64,000 nucleotides of DNA from Rossellomorea sp. y25 (GCF_038049935.1 NZ_CP145886.1:1744501-1808500), one strand, 5' to 3'; shown: positions 42,793 to 52,142, numbered from the stretch's first letter. The notes: generated from the letters alone by a model not told the origin. Numbers and translations: made by a program.

Positions 42793-43310
42793 CGCTCTTT
42801 TCGTAAAGTTTGTGGCTATTATAGATAAGAAAGTACTAGTTGATTTCCGCTCCAGGATGCTCGCTTTCCGCGGGGCTGGCGGTGAGCCTCCTCGGCTGCG
42901 CCTCCGGGGTCTCACCTGTCCAGCTATTCCCGCAGGAGTCGATCATCCTTCCGCTGCAACCAACTTTCTGAGCATGAATTCTTAATCGAAAACAATTAAA
43001 ACAAGCTTTCTAGAAAACAATCTCATTGAAGGTAAGGAGAGATTGATTGTCTTAAGGAAGTATTTTTCAAGTATTTTTTTTAAAAGCACAAGTTGAAGCT
43101 CTGTCACAAAAAACCTATAAAAGATGGTGAGGGGAACTGCGCAGACTCCTGCGGTAGTACGGGCGTGCCGAGACCCCGTTCGGCTAAGCTGAGGAGGCTC
43201 GGCCGAACGCTAGCTGCAAGCGGAGCAGTTCCCCTCACCATCCAGCGCACACTAATTGACAGAGCCTTGCAGAACTCATGTTAAAAACAACAATCTTTCC
43301 GAAAAGAGCG
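42793..43310 (-). mobile_element. MITE-like non-coding element, right copy (518 bp), inverted relative to the left copy
   Basis: Both ends start CGCTCTTTTCG when read inwards (plus strand at 42793; minus strand from 43310), with about 21 of the first 26 bases alike. It contains the same two GC-rich modules as the left copy in reversed order and orientation: 42830-42974 (CTCGCTTTCCGCGG, TCCCGCAGGAGTCGA) and 43096-43290 (GTGAGGGGAACTGC, GCAGTTCCCCTCACC). The copy is flanked by a perfect 8-bp direct repeat. No transposase gene is present, so it would be non-autonomous. Short open frames over it look accidental. The gap of 622 bp between ykuL and the MFS gene is almost wholly this element. Confidence 0.75.
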
Positions 43311-43318
43311 TTATTTTA
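43311..43318. repeat. 8-bp target site duplication, right side of right element copy
   Basis: TTATTTTA directly after the element end at 43310, identical to 42785-42792. Confidence 0.7.
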
Positions 43319-43346
43319 TATTGAACACGATTTAAAGGAGAACAAG

Positions 43347-44840
43347 ATGAGCAGTTTAGAAATGAATTCAGTCAAAAGGACAAAAAAACCGCTTGTATTG
43401 GTTGCAGTGATGCTGGCTATGTTCATGGGGGCCATTGAAGCAACAATCGTCTCTACTGCCATGCCTGCCATCGTAGGGGATCTCGGTGGTTTTTCTCTTT
43501 ATAGTTGGGTGTTCTCTGCTTATCTTTTAATGAATGCCATTACGGTCCTGATTTACGGAAAGCTATCTGATTTATTTGGAAGGAAGCCGATCATCACGAT
43601 TGGGATCGTTATTTTTCTTATCGGCTCCATCTTATGCGGGTTTTCTCAAACGATGGAACAATTGATCCTATTCCGATTTATACAGGGCTTTGGAGCTGGA
43701 GCGGTACTTCCTATGGCCACTACCATTGTTGGCGATATATATTCCAAGGAAGAACGTGCGAAAATACAAGGGTATTTATCAAGTGTGTGGGGGATATCTG
43801 CCATTAGCGGACCACTTGTCGGAGGATTATTGGTTGAATATGCAAGTTGGAGATACGTCTTTTGGGTCAATATCCCGCTAGGCTTGTTATCCATTGTTGG
43901 TCTATGGCTTTACTTACATGAGAATGTTGAAAAGAAAAAACCGGTTATCGACTATGGGGGAGCTTTTCTACTGGTTGTTTCCCTCTCATTATTAATGTTT
44001 TTACTGGTGGAGGGAGGAGTTCACCTGCCTTGGAACTCTTGGCAGGCGATGTTCCTGATCATTCTTTTTATTTTGGGTTTTGTAGCGTTTATTTATCAAG
44101 AGCGACGAACTGCACAGCCGATGATGCCTTTTGATTTATGGAAGGTCCGTTCCATTTTGGTCGCCAATATCGTTTCATTAACAACAGGCGTCATGTTAAT
44201 CGGTATTTCAAGCTTCCTCCCTGCCTTCGTACAAGGCGTCATGGAGCGAAGCGCAACGGTTGCAGGGTTTACATTAACGGCGATGTCGATTGGATGGCCG
44301 ATTTCAGCAACAATCGCGGGACGTTTATTATTAAAGATCGGTTATTTTAGAACCTCCTTGATTGGTGGATTATCACTCATACTGGGTGGAAGCATCTTTG
44401 TCATGATGGACCCAACCTACGGTCCTTTATGGGCTGCGTGTGGATCATTCTTTGTAGGTGTAGGGATGGGACTCACTTCAACATCCTTTATCGTTTCCAT
44501 TCAGTCTACTGTCGAATGGCAGGTTCGAGGGATTGCAACTGCCACCAATATGTTTATGAGGAATTTAGGTACGACGATAGGGGCTGCATTATTGGGTGGA
44601 ATCCTGAACAGCCGCCTACAGACATACTTGGAAGAAAGCGATAAAGATTTTTCCATAAATGATGTGAATATGCTCTTAAACAAAGTGGAAAGAGAGAAAT
44701 TATCTTCTGATGTACTTGACTTGTTTCAAGGTGCGCTTACAGGTTCCTTGAAATCCGTATACCTTGTTGTTCTCCTTTTCGCCCTGTTTAGCTTTGTCGG
44801 TATCCTATTCCTCCCAAGGGACCGTTCCCTAAAGAAATAG
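43347..44840 (+). CDS. DHA2-family (EmrB/QacA-like) MFS multidrug exporter
   Basis: The 497-residue protein has about 14 membrane segments. Motifs: GAIEATIVSTAMPAIVGDLGG in the first span (motif D1-like), GKLSDLFGRKP (motif A, about residue 75), RFIQGFGAGAVLPMA (motif B) and WGISAISGPLVGG (motif C), the mark of drug/proton antiporters. AAAGGAG precedes ATG 43347; the longer frame from 43278 starts inside the mobile element. Its end overlaps the convergent permease gene by 12 bp. Confidence 0.9.
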   Translation: MSSLEMNSVKRTKKPLVLVAVMLAMFMGAIEATIVSTAMPAIVGDLGGFSLYSWVFSAYLLMNAITVLIYGKLSDLFGRKPIITIGIVIFLIGSILCGFSQTMEQLILFRFIQGFGAGAVLPMATTIVGDIYSKEERAKIQGYLSSVWGISAISGPLVGGLLVEYASWRYVFWVNIPLGLLSIVGLWLYLHENVEKKKPVIDYGGAFLLVVSLSLLMFLLVEGGVHLPWNSWQAMFLIILFILGFVAFIYQERRTAQPMMPFDLWKVRSILVANIVSLTTGVMLIGISSFLPAFVQGVMERSATVAGFTLTAMSIGWPISATIAGRLLLKIGYFRTSLIGGLSLILGGSIFVMMDPTYGPLWAACGSFFVGVGMGLTSTSFIVSIQSTVEWQVRGIATATNMFMRNLGTTIGAALLGGILNSRLQTYLEESDKDFSINDVNMLLNKVEREKLSSDVLDLFQGALTGSLKSVYLVVLLFALFSFVGILFLPRDRSLKK

Positions 44841-45554
44841 GTTTTTTCCGAGTTGTAATATAAGAATAAAAGTGAGGATGTTTAGTAGGATTTGTATATG
44901 TTTCGTAGAAAGCTTAGATGCTAGTCTTACAGCCATCTGAGCACCTACAAGGCCGCCTAGAGCAAAGGGGATGGCAACTCCCCAATCGACGTGGCCATTA
45001 TGAAAATAGACTGTAAATGCACCTGAACAGCTTACAAAGGTTTGAAAACGGGTAAGAGCCACTGATTTAAGATACGAAAGACCGTGCAACAAATGAGTGT
45101 ACATAAGCATGGTAGCCTGCCCCGGTCCAAATAAACCGTCATACGTACTGATCAAGTACAAAAATCCATAAGTCCGATAGTGCTTCTGTTTATTTTCCTT
45201 TGGCTGGAATCCTTTTATTATACTTAGTAAAAGAGCAAACAGCAGAAAGAAAAAGGCCATCCATTCGAGCAAAGAGGGAGATATGCTATCCGATAAAAAT
45301 GCCCCTGTCACCCCCCCGACCAGTGCAATGGGAAGAATGGGTAAACATTCTTTCCATGAAACTTTCCGGTCCCTGATTAAATAAACAAAGCTTGAAAAAG
45401 AACTCATAATATTTGAAAATTTAGCCGTAGCAATGGCTGTATGAATAGGTAAACCAATTAAAAGCATCACCGGCATACCAATCAATCCGCCGCTCCCTGC
45501 CAAAGTGCCAATAAGTGCTACAACCAATCCAGTGAAAAAGAGAATCACTTCCAT
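44829..45554 (-). CDS. TauE/SafE-type sulfite exporter family permease
   Basis: The 241-residue protein has seven to eight membrane segments. The family N-terminal motif is GTLAGSGGLIGMPVMLLIGLP, and the related repeat SISPSLL...FGPGQATMLMYTHLL follows in the second half. Members move organosulfur anions or sulfite; the substrate here is open. The minus-strand ATG at 45554 follows a GAGGTG site; an upstream in-frame ATG at 45596 lacks one. Confidence 0.85.
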   Translation of the reverse strand: MEVILFFTGLVVALIGTLAGSGGLIGMPVMLLIGLPIHTAIATAKFSNIMSSFSSFVYLIRDRKVSWKECLPILPIALVGGVTGAFLSDSISPSLLEWMAFFFLLFALLLSIIKGFQPKENKQKHYRTYGFLYLISTYDGLFGPGQATMLMYTHLLHGLSYLKSVALTRFQTFVSCSGAFTVYFHNGHVDWGVAIPFALGGLVGAQMAVRLASKLSTKHIQILLNILTFILILQLGKNLFL

Positions 45555-45630
45555 TATCCAACACCTCATTTCGAGTCTACTATCAGTGTATTCCATTCCG
45601 GATAATAATGAAATTTTATATAAATTAAGA

Positions 45631-45651
45631 TATAATATAAGAAAAACTTAT
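45631..45651 (+). promoter_or_regulatory. ccpC -10 box and CcpC-type dyad
   Basis: TATAAT (45631-45636) is followed at once by ATAA-N7-TTAT (45637-45651). This is the dyad known to be bound by CcpC at citrate-cycle gene promoters. It covers the transcription start of ccpC itself. Confidence 0.6.
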
Positions 45652-45663
45652 GAAGGTGAAAAT

Positions 45664-46542
45664 ATGGCGTTTTCTGAATATCAATTACTAAACGTACTGG
45701 CTCAGGAAATGAACATGCGTAAAGCAGCAGAGCGGTTATTTGTATCACAGCCGGCATTATCTCAAAGACTCCAGACAATTGAAAAGGAATGGGGAACAAA
45801 ATTATTCCTTCGTTCTCAAAAAGGTCTGGCATTGACCCCTGCCGGTGAGCTTGTGGTGAAATTGGCTGAAGAGATGTTGCAGAAGGAAGAGAGTGTGAAG
45901 GAAAGAATTCAAGCTTTGGAGTTTGAGGTGCATGGAACCTTAAAGATTGCTTGTGCATCCATCGTGGGTCAGAATTGGCTGCCTAAAGTACTCAAACGAT
46001 TTGTTGAAACCTATCCTCATGCCAAGATTTCTTTAATGACAGGGTGGAGCTCTGAAATTCTTAAAGCGATATATGAAAATGAAGTGCATATCGGAATTAT
46101 CAGGGGAACTCCTGATTGGAAGGGTCCAAAACACCATCTCTTTCAAGATACATTGTACTTGGTGGATAGAGAAATCCAATCGATTGAAGAGGTCATGAAA
46201 ACCGATCGACCGTTTATCCAATTTAAGAGTGATTCAAACTACTATCAGGAAATTCAGGATTGGTGGCATCGTCAATTCCAGACAACTCCGAAAAGAACGA
46301 TTGTTGTAGATCAAATTGAAACATGTAAGCAGATGACCTTAAATGGAATCGGCTACGCAATATTGCCAGCCATCACTTTAGACGGCATGGAAGAAGACAT
46401 TTATAAAGTACCTTTAATCGATGAACATGACTCGTTGATACACAGGGACACATGGTTACTCGGGTATGAATCCGCATTCCAATTAAGACAAGTGGAGGCG
46501 TTTGTTGAAGTTGTAAACGAATTCATTCATGAAAACTCATAG
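45664..46542 (+). CDS. ccpC: LysR-type regulator CcpC
   Basis: The 292-residue LysR-type regulator has its helix-turn-helix in NMRKAAERLFVSQPALSQRLQTIEKEWGTKLFLR and a periplasmic-binding-like effector domain from about residue 90. The sequence matches B. subtilis CcpC, the citrate-responsive repressor of citZ and citB, throughout. ATG 45664 follows AAGGTG. The long frame opening at 45505 runs through the divergent gene and is not used. dapH follows 96 bp later, where B. subtilis has ykuNOP in between. Confidence 0.92.
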   Translation: MAFSEYQLLNVLAQEMNMRKAAERLFVSQPALSQRLQTIEKEWGTKLFLRSQKGLALTPAGELVVKLAEEMLQKEESVKERIQALEFEVHGTLKIACASIVGQNWLPKVLKRFVETYPHAKISLMTGWSSEILKAIYENEVHIGIIRGTPDWKGPKHHLFQDTLYLVDREIQSIEEVMKTDRPFIQFKSDSNYYQEIQDWWHRQFQTTPKRTIVVDQIETCKQMTLNGIGYAILPAITLDGMEEDIYKVPLIDEHDSLIHRDTWLLGYESAFQLRQVEAFVEVVNEFIHENS

Positions 46543-46638
46543 GATTCGCGTTTATGGCTTGTCTTCTACTCTTTAATTTGATAAAGTAATTCAAGAAAAC
46601 GAATTCTGAATTTATACATAATTACGGAGGGTATTCTT

Positions 46639-47349
46639 ATGAAAATGATGGACGCAAACGAAATTATTTCTTTTATTCAAAATAGTACTAAATCAACTCC
46701 TGTGAAAGTTTACGTGAAAGGTGATTTAGAAGGGATCGACTTTGGTTCATCTTCTCAAACCTTCCTTCAGGGAAACGCTGGGGTAGTATTCGGAGAGTGG
46801 AGCGAGCTTTCTACTATTCTTGAAGAAAATAAAGATAAAATCGAAGACTATGTATTAGAAAATGATCGTCGAAATTCTGCGATTCCTCTTCTTGACCTAA
46901 AAGGGGTTAAAGCGCGTATAGAACCAGGCGCCATCATTCGCGATCAAGTGGAAATCGGTGACAACGCAGTTATTATGATGGGTGCAATGATCAATATCGG
47001 TTCTGTAGTAGGTTCAGGAACGATGATCGATATGAATGTTGTACTTGGTGGCCGTGCTACCGTAGGGAAGAATTGTCATATTGGAGCGGGTGCGGTGCTT
47101 GCCGGGGTAATTGAGCCGCCATCTGCAAAGCCCGTCGTCATCGAAGACGATGTAGTCATTGGCGCCAATGCCGTTGTCCTTGAAGGTGTAACAGTCGGAA
47201 AAGGAGCTGTCGTTGCAGCTGGAGCGATTGTTGTGGATGATGTAGCTCCATACACGGTTGTGGCAGGTACACCCGCAAAGAAATTGAAAGACATTGATGA
47301 AAAGACAAAATCCAAGACCGAAATAAAACAAGAATTACGTCAACTGTAA
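46639..47349 (+). CDS. dapH: Tetrahydrodipicolinate N-acetyltransferase
   Basis: The 236-residue enzyme acetylates tetrahydrodipicolinate in the acetyl branch of lysine/diaminopimelate synthesis. An N-terminal domain (about 1-85) precedes a left-handed beta-helix of hexapeptide repeats (about 90-215: [25 protein letters not shown] style). ACGGAGG precedes the ATG. It forms a pathway with dapL downstream and patA at 27.4 kb. Confidence 0.95.
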   Translation: MKMMDANEIISFIQNSTKSTPVKVYVKGDLEGIDFGSSSQTFLQGNAGVVFGEWSELSTILEENKDKIEDYVLENDRRNSAIPLLDLKGVKARIEPGAIIRDQVEIGDNAVIMMGAMINIGSVVGSGTMIDMNVVLGGRATVGKNCHIGAGAVLAGVIEPPSAKPVVIEDDVVIGANAVVLEGVTVGKGAVVAAGAIVVDDVAPYTVVAGTPAKKLKDIDEKTKSKTEIKQELRQL

Positions 47350-47373
47350 TCATTTCAACAATAGCATGATCAA

Positions 47374-47408
47374 GGAGAGAACGGACGGTCGGCGTCTGTT
47401 CTTTTCTT
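47374..47408 (+). terminator. Hairpin between dapH and dapL
   Basis: AGAACGGACG-GTCGG-CGTCTGTTCTTTTCTT. It may partly uncouple dapL from dapH. Confidence 0.6.
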
Positions 47409-47463
47409 ATAAGGTCTCATTTTCGCTAACTACCCATCTATTATTCATGTAAGGAGGATACCC

Positions 47464-48582
47464 ATGTCTACTTTAGACTTTAAGTCGATCAGGAGAGATC
47501 TCCATCAAATTCCTGAACTTGGGTTTCAAGAGTTTAAAACACAGCAATACCTATTAAATTATGTTTGTAGCCTGCCTGCTGACCGATTAGAGATTAAGAC
47601 CTGGAGAACAGGGCTCTTCGTTAAGGTTCATGGCACAAATCCTACAAGAATGATTGGCTACCGCGGGGACATTGATGGCCTGCCGATCACGGAAGAAACA
47701 GGATTGGATTTTCCTTCATCACATGAAGGGAGGATGCATGCATGCGGCCATGACTTTCATATGACGATTGAGCTGGGGGTTTTAACCCATTTCGTTAACC
47801 ACCCTATAGAAGATGATCTTCTGTTCATATTTCAACCCGCAGAGGAGGGACCAGGTGGAGCGAAGCCTATGCTTGAAAGTGAAATCATGAAGGAATGGAG
47901 GCCGGATTGTATATTCGCACTTCACATTGCACCGGAATATGAAGTGGGGACGGTGGCTGTTAAAGAGGGGCTGCTTTTTGCCAATACGTCCGAGTTATTT
48001 ATTGATTTTAAAGGGAAAGGCGGCCATGCTGCCTATCCTCATCATACCAAGGACATGATCGTCGTGGCCTCTTCCTTTGTTACACAAATGCAGTCGATCG
48101 TGTCAAGGAATGTCGATCCATTAGACAGTGCGGTCATCACCGTCGGAAAAATGGAAAGTGGGACGGTGCAAAATATCATTGCTGAAACAGCCAGATTGGA
48201 AGGTACCATCCGTACCCTTTCAGCCGAGTCGATGGAAAGTGTGAAAAAACGGCTGGAAGCGTTAATCGATGGTATGAAAATCAGTTATGATTGTGATATT
48301 CGGGTGGATTATGGCAGCATGTATCGCCAGGTCTATAATGATCCGGAGTGGACAAATCATTTCATTTCTTTTCTCCAAAAAACGAATCGGAACCTCGTAA
48401 TCTGTAAAGAAGCTATGACGGGTGAAGACTTTGGTTATATGCTTGAGGAAATACCGGGCTTTATGTTTTGGCTTGGCGTGAATTCCCCATTTGGCCTGCA
48501 TCATTCTAAATTAAACCCTGATGAAGAAGCGATAGACTTTGCCATCTCCCTTCTCTCAGATTATATTGGCGGAATAAAATAA
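47464..48582 (+). CDS. dapL: N-acetyldiaminopimelate deacetylase
   Basis: The 372-residue M20-family zinc amidohydrolase has [14 protein letters not shown] (about residue 68), HACGHDFHM (about 97), and the catalytic glutamate in [10 protein letters not shown] (about 132). A lid domain with [10 protein letters not shown] and a C-terminal HHSKLNPDE ligand follow. It releases acetate to give L,L-diaminopimelate. AAGGAGGAT precedes ATG 47464. Confidence 0.93.
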   Translation: MSTLDFKSIRRDLHQIPELGFQEFKTQQYLLNYVCSLPADRLEIKTWRTGLFVKVHGTNPTRMIGYRGDIDGLPITEETGLDFPSSHEGRMHACGHDFHMTIELGVLTHFVNHPIEDDLLFIFQPAEEGPGGAKPMLESEIMKEWRPDCIFALHIAPEYEVGTVAVKEGLLFANTSELFIDFKGKGGHAAYPHHTKDMIVVASSFVTQMQSIVSRNVDPLDSAVITVGKMESGTVQNIIAETARLEGTIRTLSAESMESVKKRLEALIDGMKISYDCDIRVDYGSMYRQVYNDPEWTNHFISFLQKTNRNLVICKEAMTGEDFGYMLEEIPGFMFWLGVNSPFGLHHSKLNPDEEAIDFAISLLSDYIGGIK

Positions 48583-48592
48583 TGAGTATGAA

Positions 48593-48633
48593 TCACGGAA
48601 CGTTATCTACGGATATCGTTCCGTGATTTTTTT
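48593..48633 (+). terminator. Terminator of dapHL
   Basis: ATCACGGAACG-...-CGTTCCGTGAT followed by seven T. Confidence 0.88.
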
Positions 48634-48685
48634 GTCAATACAAGAAAAATTAACATAAATTTCTAAAATGGTCTTGCTAAGAGGT

Positions 48686-48707
48686 TATAATAGTGTAAAA
48701 TTACACT
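48686..48707 (+). promoter_or_regulatory. Candidate promoter and operator of the eight-gene operon
   Basis: TATAAT (48686-48691) abuts AGTGTAA-AA-TTACACT (48692-48707), a 7-bp inverted repeat over the expected start site. No good -35 box is seen at 17 bp. A leader of about 100 bases follows. Confidence 0.4.
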
Positions 48708-48801
48708 TAAGGTAGATGGAGAATGAGGAAAAAGATAAAAATAATAGAAACTTTTCCCATGATGATTACGTCTATTTTTGTAGAGAGAAAGAAAGAGGGG
48801 A

Positions 48802-51210
48802 ATGCATGTGAAAAGATGGACGAAAGCAATATTTGTGATGACATTAGGGTTCTTGATGTTTCTTTTCATGGAAGATACAACACTCGCACAAGCGCAAATT
48901 AGAATTTCAGTGGAAGAAGGAATCGATGGAAAAGTGAAGGAGGGAAGAGGTTTCCCCCTTAAAGTAACCGTAGAAAATACAGGCTCTGATTTCAAGGGAG
49001 ATCTATTGTTTGACTATGCTCCTTCCTTTCAGACCGGAGGATCAAGAGCGTTATCCATAGATGTGCCAGCAAACTCAAAACGTACATACACATTATCCAT
49101 TCCAGGATTCAATGATGAAATCAGGCATAATTCCAATCAGGAAACCATTCATTTGTTCCAAGGATCTTGGGAAAAAGGAAAAGAAATAAAATTTAACGGA
49201 GATAAACGATTAACTCCTAATTTCATCTATAGCAATTATACGGCCATTGGATTATTGAGTGAAAATCCTGACCGTTTGAAGGGAATTAAAGGGGCTAACA
49301 TGGGAGGAAATCAGGTAGAGACGTTAACGCTCACAAAGGAAAACATTCCTGAAGAGAAGAGCGGATTTCAAATGCTTGATTATCTTATCATTGACCAATT
49401 CAATATTTCAGAACTTAGCCAGGATCAACAAAGTGCGTTAAAAAGCTGGGTTGAGACAGGTGGTGTTTTAATTATTGGAGGGGCACCTCATTTGGAGGAT
49501 ACTCTTGGTTCTGCAGCAGATATGGCTCCTCTTATGTTCGGGGAAGAATCAACACTCTCCGACACTTCAACCTTTAATGTGAAAAAGAATATAGAGGCTT
49601 CCTTTAACTCATTAGCAATCTATAAAGGGACTGTTAAACCAGAATCGGATGTTCTGGTTGAGCAAGACGGGATACCATTGGTCGTGAAAAGTTCAGAAGG
49701 CTTAGGGGAAGTGTGGCAGACGGCATTCTCACTGGGTGATCCTGTATTAAATGCATGGGAAAGCTATGACGAATGGTTTGCAAATGTCCTTTCTAAAACA
49801 GAGCCATACTTTTTACTTGGCCAGTCCAACGGAGATCAAAGTTTCCTGGAGAGGATTTATTATGAAGTAGCTGACAGTAATGAGCTCTTTCCGACTACTA
49901 ATTTTAAAATAAGTACTCTAGTCATCATTCTCATCATTTATTTGATTGTTCTTGTACCTTTGCTCTATTTCTTATTAAGAAAAGTGGATAAGCGTGAACA
50001 AGCATGGTGGATTATTCCTGTCATCTCGGTCCTCGTTTCCTCAGGGATCTTTATCACCGGGGCTAAAGATAGAATCTCGAAGCCTCATTTGAATCAAATG
50101 AGTGTCTTAAAAGTCGAGGAAGATAAGAGCGTACACGGAATTTCAGCATTTAGCGCGTTATCAAACTCCGGGGGGGACTATGATTTTATTTCAGATAAGC
50201 ATCATTTAGATATCACACCTGCAAGAGTCAGGAATAGCCCGGGGGGAGTAAATCAGTATAAGTTTGCAGTTGAAGAGATGACGAAGGATAAACGATCCAT
50301 TACATTTCGGGATGTAGAATACTGGTCCACGAGGACATTACTCGGTACAAGCGAAAAGGAAGAAGTAGGAAGGTTTATACCGGAATTAGTGTTAGAGGAT
50401 CAAACCTTATCCGGTACAATTCAAAATGATTTTCCATATGATTTTACAGATGTATATATTTGGTCGGGGTCCAGAATGTATCGTCTGGGGGATATGAAAG
50501 CCGGGGATACCCTCGAAGTTGATAAAAAGCTTTCAACGAATTATTTATCTTCTCCTATTGGTGTGACACCGAATATTTCATCGCCATTACCGAATCAGCA
50601 AAATATTAAGCAGCAAAAGAAAGAACGGTTGGAAAACTTCGCATCCCAAATGATTTCTGCGGATAATGAAAATAACTCCCCGGTCATTTTTGGATATACA
50701 GATGCGGAGATATTCCATATGAAGATTAAGAACAAAGAATCCAAGTCTGAAAATTTCTCATTACTTTATCAACATTTTCCTTCCCTTGGAAATTATAAGG
50801 GTGCTATTACACTTAGGAATGAACAGCTTGATTTGGATGTATTGCCTGTTAAGGGACAGGTGATTGAGCATTACTCACATAATGGTGCAGATGAGATGGG
50901 ACTCGAAGATGGGACATATGAGCTATCCATTCACCTCCCTAATCAAATTGAATTATCTAAGGTTACGCTTCATTCTTTAAATATGACTCTTCATACAGGA
51001 GGGGTGCTTCAGTTTTCTCTGGTCGATCCACAAACAGATGAACGGCTGGTGATTTCTGAATCATCCACGAACTCAATCGAAGTAAAAGAAAAATTGAACA
51101 AGTATATCAATGACAAAGGGGAAATCGTTTTCGAGTTTGAAAAACGATCTCAAGGGGATCCATTTGTTCGTCTCCCTGATATTGTGTTGAAAGGAGAGGT
51201 CCGACCATGA
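48802..51210 (+). CDS. Large exported membrane-anchored protein with a glutamine amidotransferase-like domain
   Basis: This 802-residue protein is first in the operon. A signal peptide or anchor (AIFVMTLGFLMFLFM, cleavage near ALAQA-like TLAQAQ at about 33) precedes a beta-rich domain (about 35-130, KVTVENTGSDFKGD). A class I glutamine amidotransferase-like fold follows, with LDYLIIDQFNISELSQDQQ and GGVLIIGGAPH near 195-230 and no catalytic cysteine evident. Two membrane spans (STLVIILIIYLIVLVPLLYFLL and a second near 410-425) lead into a second extracytoplasmic beta domain (about 430-800). GTG 48808 is an alternative start. It probably works with the ABC-2 transporter encoded next. Confidence 0.72.
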   Translation: MHVKRWTKAIFVMTLGFLMFLFMEDTTLAQAQIRISVEEGIDGKVKEGRGFPLKVTVENTGSDFKGDLLFDYAPSFQTGGSRALSIDVPANSKRTYTLSIPGFNDEIRHNSNQETIHLFQGSWEKGKEIKFNGDKRLTPNFIYSNYTAIGLLSENPDRLKGIKGANMGGNQVETLTLTKENIPEEKSGFQMLDYLIIDQFNISELSQDQQSALKSWVETGGVLIIGGAPHLEDTLGSAADMAPLMFGEESTLSDTSTFNVKKNIEASFNSLAIYKGTVKPESDVLVEQDGIPLVVKSSEGLGEVWQTAFSLGDPVLNAWESYDEWFANVLSKTEPYFLLGQSNGDQSFLERIYYEVADSNELFPTTNFKISTLVIILIIYLIVLVPLLYFLLRKVDKREQAWWIIPVISVLVSSGIFITGAKDRISKPHLNQMSVLKVEEDKSVHGISAFSALSNSGGDYDFISDKHHLDITPARVRNSPGGVNQYKFAVEEMTKDKRSITFRDVEYWSTRTLLGTSEKEEVGRFIPELVLEDQTLSGTIQNDFPYDFTDVYIWSGSRMYRLGDMKAGDTLEVDKKLSTNYLSSPIGVTPNISSPLPNQQNIKQQKKERLENFASQMISADNENNSPVIFGYTDAEIFHMKIKNKESKSENFSLLYQHFPSLGNYKGAITLRNEQLDLDVLPVKGQVIEHYSHNGADEMGLEDGTYELSIHLPNQIELSKVTLHSLNMTLHTGGVLQFSLVDPQTDERLVISESSTNSIEVKEKLNKYINDKGEIVFEFEKRSQGDPFVRLPDIVLKGEVRP

Positions 51211-52142
51211 TCGAGATTCAAAACTTATCTAAAAGCTATGGGTCGTTCCTGGCCCTTGATGATCTGAACTTATCCATTGAAAAGGGAACCGTATTTGGCT
51301 TTGTTGGTCAAAATGGAGCAGGGAAATCTACGACATTTTCCATTTTGGCTACTCTCTTAGCTCCTACTGAAGGAACGGCTACAGTGAACGGATTCAATAT
51401 AAGTAAAGATCCCAAAATGGTCAGAAGGCAAATCGGCTATATGCCTGACTTCTTTGGCGTGTATGATCAATTAAAAGCTGACGAGTATCTGGACTTTTAT
51501 GGTGCAAGCTATAAAATTCCTGCAGAGCAAAGAAAGAAACTCATTCCCCAATTGTTGGAACTGGTGAATCTATCTCATAAAAAAGATTCCTATGTTGACC
51601 TTTTATCCAGGGGGATGAAACAGCGTCTTTGTTTAGCAAGGTGCCTCATCCACGATCCGGAAGTGCTGATACTCGATGAACCGGCATCAGGGCTTGATCC
51701 GAGGGCCAGGATCGAAATGAGGGAAATTCTTAAAGAATTAAAGAAAATGGGGAAAACGATTTTAATTTCCTCTCATATCCTTCCGGAGCTTGCGGAAATG
51801 TGTGATGAAATTGGCGTGATTGAAAATGGGAAACTCGTAGCTCATGGTTCTGTTCAGGATATTCAATTTCAACTGCAGGCAGATAAACTGATTGTCGTGA
51901 AGGTAAGGGGAATGGTGGAGAGTGCTGTGGCATTCTTTGAAGACGACCCATTTGTTTCAAAGGTTGAAGTGGATGAGGAGAATAGAACGTTTCAATTTCT
52001 TTATAAAGGAGAAGAAACGGAGCAAATAGAGCTATTGAAAAAAGCTGTTTTAAACGACATCCAGATTGTGAGTTTCAAAGAGACTGAAACGAATTTAGAA
52101 GATGTCTTTATGGAGATCACGAAAGGAGTGACACTTACATGA
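51207..52142 (+). CDS. ABC-2 type transporter ATP-binding protein
   Basis: The 311-residue ATPase has Walker A GQNGAGKST (about 36-44), the signature LSRGMKQRL (about 137), Walker B LILDEPASGLDP (about 155) and H-loop SSHILPE. The C-terminal extension of about 90 residues is typical of DrrA/CcmA-type subunits. It overlaps the upstream gene by 4 bp and the permease gene by 4 bp, so all three are translationally coupled. Confidence 0.92.
   Translation: MIEIQNLSKSYGSFLALDDLNLSIEKGTVFGFVGQNGAGKSTTFSILATLLAPTEGTATVNGFNISKDPKMVRRQIGYMPDFFGVYDQLKADEYLDFYGASYKIPAEQRKKLIPQLLELVNLSHKKDSYVDLLSRGMKQRLCLARCLIHDPEVLILDEPASGLDPRARIEMREILKELKKMGKTILISSHILPELAEMCDEIGVIENGKLVAHGSVQDIQFQLQADKLIVVKVRGMVESAVAFFEDDPFVSKVEVDEENRTFQFLYKGEETEQIELLKKAVLNDIQIVSFKETETNLEDVFMEITKGVTLT

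Noticed and set aside
42746..42985. 79-codon open frame with apparent protein MLRSYRMAYLSSS...
   Set aside because: It runs across the GC-rich module of the repeat element, has no ribosome binding site, and the GPP/RLR-rich composition comes from the repeat sequence.
43093..43284. 63-codon open frame over the second repeat module
   Set aside because: Wholly inside the mobile element, no start signal, and not kept open in the left copy.
43278..43346. Upstream extension of the MFS exporter frame
   Set aside because: It begins inside the element end; AAAGGAG with ATG 43347 is the natural start.
45505..45663. Upstream extension of the ccpC frame
   Set aside because: It overlaps the divergent permease gene and its promoter; CcpC homology begins at ATG 45664.
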